Assembly (NCBI RefSeq): GCF_022921075.1
Contig: NZ_CP095050.1
Location: 2,976,001 to 3,040,000, forward strand
From: Hymenobacter sp. 5317J-9
GTDB taxonomy: Bacteria; Bacteroidota; Bacteroidia; Cytophagales; Hymenobacteraceae
Length of the DNA stretch: 64,000 nucleotides
Direction: 5' to 3'
Shown: piece after piece, positions 61,754-64,000 of the stretch
Position numbering within the stretch: the stretch's first letter is position 1
Layout of the letters: each line of letters starts with the position of its first letter
Position numbers and translations under genes: made by a program
The notes under the pieces: model-generated
Told to the model about the DNA's origin: nothing
Database searches by the model: none
The model's input: only the letters and a program-made list of their open reading frames with translations

Positions 61754-62476
61754 CTAGCGGCTCGTAGCCAGCATACCCGCCAGCTCCTCCACGCATTCGG
61801 TGAGCTGCTCCCAGGCGGGCAGCATGAAATACTGGTTCTGGTAGCGCGCGCCGGTCACGGGCGTGTTCAGTACGGTTGCCAGGTCGAAGGCCGGGCGTGG
61901 CGTGAGCTCGTTCACGCAGTGGTGAATTTCGCCGGCCGACGACAGCAGGCCCGCTCCGTAGAGGTGCGGCTTACCGTCGGATTGCACCATACCAAACTCG
62001 GCTGTGAAGAAGTACAGCGCCCAGAGCTGCTCGCGGGCAGGCGAGCCTTCGGGCAGAGCCACGTAGGCCTGCCCCAGCTCGTGCAGGAAGTTGGCCAGGC
62101 CTTCATCAAGCAACATGGGCACGTGCCCAAACAGGTCGTGGAACAAGTCGGGCTCGGGGCTGAAATCGAAGGCGTACATCGGCCGGATGCGCGTCACCAC
62201 CGGAAACTTACGCTCGGCCAGCAGGGCGAAAAACGCGGCCGGCTCGAACGGGCGGCCCACCGGGGCCAGCTGCCAGCCGGTTTCCTCAAATACCGTGGCG
62301 CTAAGCTCCCTTATGTCGGGAATGGCTTCGCGCCGGTAGCCCAGCCGGGCCAGGTTTTCCCAAAACACCGGCACGGCGCGGCGGTGCAGCAGCGCGGTCT
62401 GGCGGTCAAACAGCATTTTCCAGATGAGTTGGTCTTGGCTGGCGGTAGTAGCGGCGGGATTGTTAGTCGTAAACAT
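61754..62476 (-). CDS. phhA: Phenylalanine 4-monooxygenase
   Basis: A 240-residue monomeric bacterial PheH that turns Phe into Tyr with O2 and a pterin cofactor. Iron ligands: His 113 and His 118 in LFHDLFGHVP and Glu 160 in FFTAEFGM. No N-terminal regulatory domain, as usual in bacteria. Start 62476 follows the family. It is downstream of DAHP synthase and trpA in an aromatic amino acid block, but separated by a terminator. Confidence 0.95.
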   Translation of the reverse strand: MFTTNNPAATTASQDQLIWKMLFDRQTALLHRRAVPVFWENLARLGYRREAIPDIRELSATVFEETGWQLAPVGRPFEPAAFFALLAERKFPVVTRIRPMYAFDFSPEPDLFHDLFGHVPMLLDEGLANFLHELGQAYVALPEGSPAREQLWALYFFTAEFGMVQSDGKPHLYGAGLLSSAGEIHHCVNELTPRPAFDLATVLNTPVTGARYQNQYFMLPAWEQLTECVEELAGMLATSR

Positions 62477-62514
62477 AGCGTAACGATGAGGGGAAGTGCA
62501 GGTAAAATCGGGCG

Positions 62515-62552
62515 AAAAAAAAGCCCGATATCCTGGCGGATTCGGGCTTTTG
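62515..62552 (-). terminator. Terminator of the DAHP synthase transcript
   Basis: AAAAGCCCGA pairs with TTCGGGCTTTT on the minus strand and a run of T's follows; 186 bp downstream of the DAHP synthase stop and upstream of phhA. Confidence 0.85.
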
Positions 62553-62737
62553 AAGGTTTCTAGAGAAGTTCGGGTATCATGCCTCATCTTCCGGTAGCGC
62601 CAATCGCAGCCCGTACCCACCCTGTTTGGGGGCAGTCATTAGGGTGTTAATGCAATTGACGAAGTTGTGGCGCATGAGTGGAACGAATTTAGGAACCGAT
62701 TCCGGAAATGCAAGCATTTCCCCACATTAATTTTTCT

Positions 62738-63742
62738 TTATTCCAGTTCCTGCCGCAGCGCATACACGCGGCGCAGGTTGCGAATCAGGCGGGCCGATTC
62801 GTCGAAATCCAGCGTCTGCGCCCCATCCGAGGCGGCAGTTTCGGGCGTTTCGTGGGTTTCGTACACGATGCCGTCGGCCCCGGCCATCACGCCCGCCAGC
62901 GCCATCGTGGGCACATGCTCCCGAATGCCGATGCCGTGCGAGGGGTCCACAATCACGGGCAGGTGGCTCTTGGCCTTCAGGATTGGTACCGCGTTCAAAT
63001 CCAGCGTATTACGGCTGGCTGTTTCGAACGTACGGATGCCGCGCTCGCAGAGAATCAACTTCTCGTTGCCGCCCGAAAACACGTATTCAGCCGACGACAG
63101 CAGTTCCTCAATCGAGCCCGAAATGCCGCGCTTCAGCAGCACCGGCTTGTCGACGCCGCCCAGGGCATCGAGCAGGTTAAAGTTTTGGGTGTTGCGCGCG
63201 CCCACTTGGAATACGTCCACGAAGTCGTGCATTTCCTCCACCTGCGACACCTGCATCACTTCTGTCACGATTTTAAGGCCGCGCGCCCGGGCCATGCGAT
63301 GGAAATCGCGCAGCCCCTCCAGTCCCAGCCCTCGGAAGGCATAGGGCGACGAGCGGGGCTTGAACACGCCGCCGCGCATCAGACGCACGCCGTTGGCTAC
63401 GAGGTGGTCCATCACCTTTTCCATCTGGGCCTCGCTCTCGATGCTGCACGGGCCGGCGCACAAGGCCAACGAGCCTTCGCCGATGGTCACGCCATCGCCG
63501 AGGTCGAGCACGGTGGGCTTCACGCGCCACTTGCGGCTCACGAGCTTGTAGTCGTCGCTCACGCGGTGCACGTCGCGCACGCCCGGCAGCTGGCCGATGG
63601 TGCGGATGTCGAATTCCTTCTTGCCGATGGCCACCAGGTAGTGGGCGTGCTGGGTCGTGACTTCGGTGGCTTTGTAGCCCTGCTGCTTCAGGTGCTCGGT
63701 GATGGTGGGCACCGAGGCGTTTTTTTCGAGTTGGATTATCAC
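62738..63742 (-). CDS. 3-deoxy-7-phosphoheptulonate (DAHP) synthase, AroF type
   Basis: A 334-residue enzyme for the first step of the shikimate pathway (PEP plus erythrose 4-phosphate). It has an N-terminal ferredoxin-like domain and the core with CAGPCSIES, FKPRSSPYAFRGLG, QVGARNTQNF and PSHGIGIREHV. Start is GTG 63742 (VIIQLEKN); a longer frame would run into the family B repeat. The trpA gene lies upstream. Confidence 0.93.
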   Translation of the reverse strand: MIIQLEKNASVPTITEHLKQQGYKATEVTTQHAHYLVAIGKKEFDIRTIGQLPGVRDVHRVSDDYKLVSRKWRVKPTVLDLGDGVTIGEGSLALCAGPCSIESEAQMEKVMDHLVANGVRLMRGGVFKPRSSPYAFRGLGLEGLRDFHRMARARGLKIVTEVMQVSQVEEMHDFVDVFQVGARNTQNFNLLDALGGVDKPVLLKRGISGSIEELLSSAEYVFSGGNEKLILCERGIRTFETASRNTLDLNAVPILKAKSHLPVIVDPSHGIGIREHVPTMALAGVMAGADGIVYETHETPETAASDGAQTLDFDESARLIRNLRRVYALRQELE

Positions 63743-63766
63743 AGAATTATTCGAGAAGAAAAGCAC

Positions 63767-63874
63767 GTCATGCAGAGCGCAGCGAAGCATCTCGCGTGCA
63801 ACTACTAATTAATGACGTTGAAACGATTGGGTTACTTCAGCACGCGAGATGCTTCGCTGCGCTCTGCATGACGT
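63767..63874. repeat. Inverted repeat, family B
   Basis: CGTCATGCAGAGCGCAGCGA at one end is complementary to TCGCTGCGCTCTGCATGACG at the other, with GCATCTCGCGTG/CACGCGAGATGC inside and an AT-rich centre. Confidence 0.95.
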
Positions 63875-63880
63875 TCGAGA

Positions 63881-64000
63881 TTACGCCGGCTTGATGCCGC
63901 GTACGAAGCGCGCCGCTTCGGCCGGGGCGTCGGTGGCATCCTCCAGGGCGCGGATGAGGGCCGAGCCGATGATGGCACCCTCGGCGTGCTCGCAGGCGCA
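63881..64000 (-). CDS. trpA: Tryptophan synthase alpha subunit, C-terminal end
   Basis: Only the last 39 codons are in the window, ending IKPA and stop at 63881. GAIIGSALIRALE is the phosphate-binding segment typical of TrpA's end. The rest of the gene lies beyond the edge. It makes indole from indole-glycerol phosphate together with TrpB. Confidence 0.8.
   Translation of the reverse strand, partial: CACEHAEGAIIGSALIRALEDATDAPAEAARFVRGIKPA

Noticed and set aside
62577..62675. 32-residue frame upstream of phhA, possible leader peptide
   Set aside because: No run of Phe or other regulatory codons and no attenuator hairpin pair; a chance frame is as likely.

Overview
The window is about 64 kb of GC-rich DNA that reads like a chromosome segment of a Bacteroidota bacterium, most probably Hymenobacter or a close relative. 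The reasons are Bacteroidota-type promoter -7 boxes (TAnnTTTG) in front of many genes, families typical of that group (DUF3127, DUF1571, DUF1232, META-domain lipoprotein, XRE regulator with a Pro/Ala-rich linker), and many kinds of long inverted repeats between genes. The genus is inferred from overall likeness; no rRNA, tRNA, CRISPR array, prophage or intact insertion sequence was found.

Layout. 0-3.1 kb: an RNA-repair pair, pnkp and hen1, both interrupted by the same palindromic repeat and separated by an AT-rich lipoprotein gene on the other strand. 3.2-9.1 kb: a hypothetical gene, GH1 glucosidase, a glycosyltransferase with an LpxH-like phosphoesterase, an exported protein and a Nudix hydrolase. 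9.1-15.5 kb: RhlE helicase with a long leader, small genes, a gene-poor island at 11.95-12.83 kb, an XRE regulator and an L,D-transpeptidase. 15.9-21.0 kb: M1 aminopeptidase, cyanophycinase (frameshifted), aldo/keto reductase and isoaspartyl peptidase; the cyanophycinase and isoaspartyl peptidase together could degrade cyanophycin. 21.1-24.1 kb: DUF3127, an AlbA-type protein, a Lys-rich microprotein and an esterase-DinB fusion. 24.3-29.6 kb: five same-strand genes (esterase, ATP-grasp ligase, YbdK-type carboxylate-amine ligase, class I glutamine amidotransferase, second ATP-grasp-like protein) that look like a pathway building a small peptide or amide. This is the best candidate for an undescribed system.

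29.7-38.3 kb: housekeeping and stress genes (DUF1232, DUF1571/LysM, dienoyl-CoA reductase, epimerase-like protein, HI0933-type flavoprotein, four-helix-bundle protein, DeaD helicase, cold-shock protein). 38.6-45.7 kb: thioesterase, an AT-rich exported protein that is a paralogue of the one at 1 kb, a RecB-like helicase carrying repeat arms inside its reading frame, an AT-rich membrane protein gene, and an LRR-protein kinase. 45.7-53.0 kb: esterase, outer-membrane transporter-like protein, META lipoprotein, M28 peptidase and pyruvate carboxylase. 53.2-58.1 kb: a light/stress module of SDR, photolyase/cryptochrome, TetR regulator, ABC1/UbiB kinase and a HEAT-like protein. 58.1-64 kb: dienelactone hydrolase, Mpo1-like protein, AraC regulator, phenylalanine hydroxylase, DAHP synthase and the end of trpA, an aromatic amino acid block.

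Two themes cut across the window. At least ten families of inverted repeats (40-130 bp) lie between genes or inside them. Three clear single-base frameshifts, in cyanophycinase and twice in the ATP-grasp ligase, are all one-base contractions of C or G runs. The breaks in pnkp and hen1 would also be repaired by one added base, so consensus error must be excluded before any of these genes is called dead.
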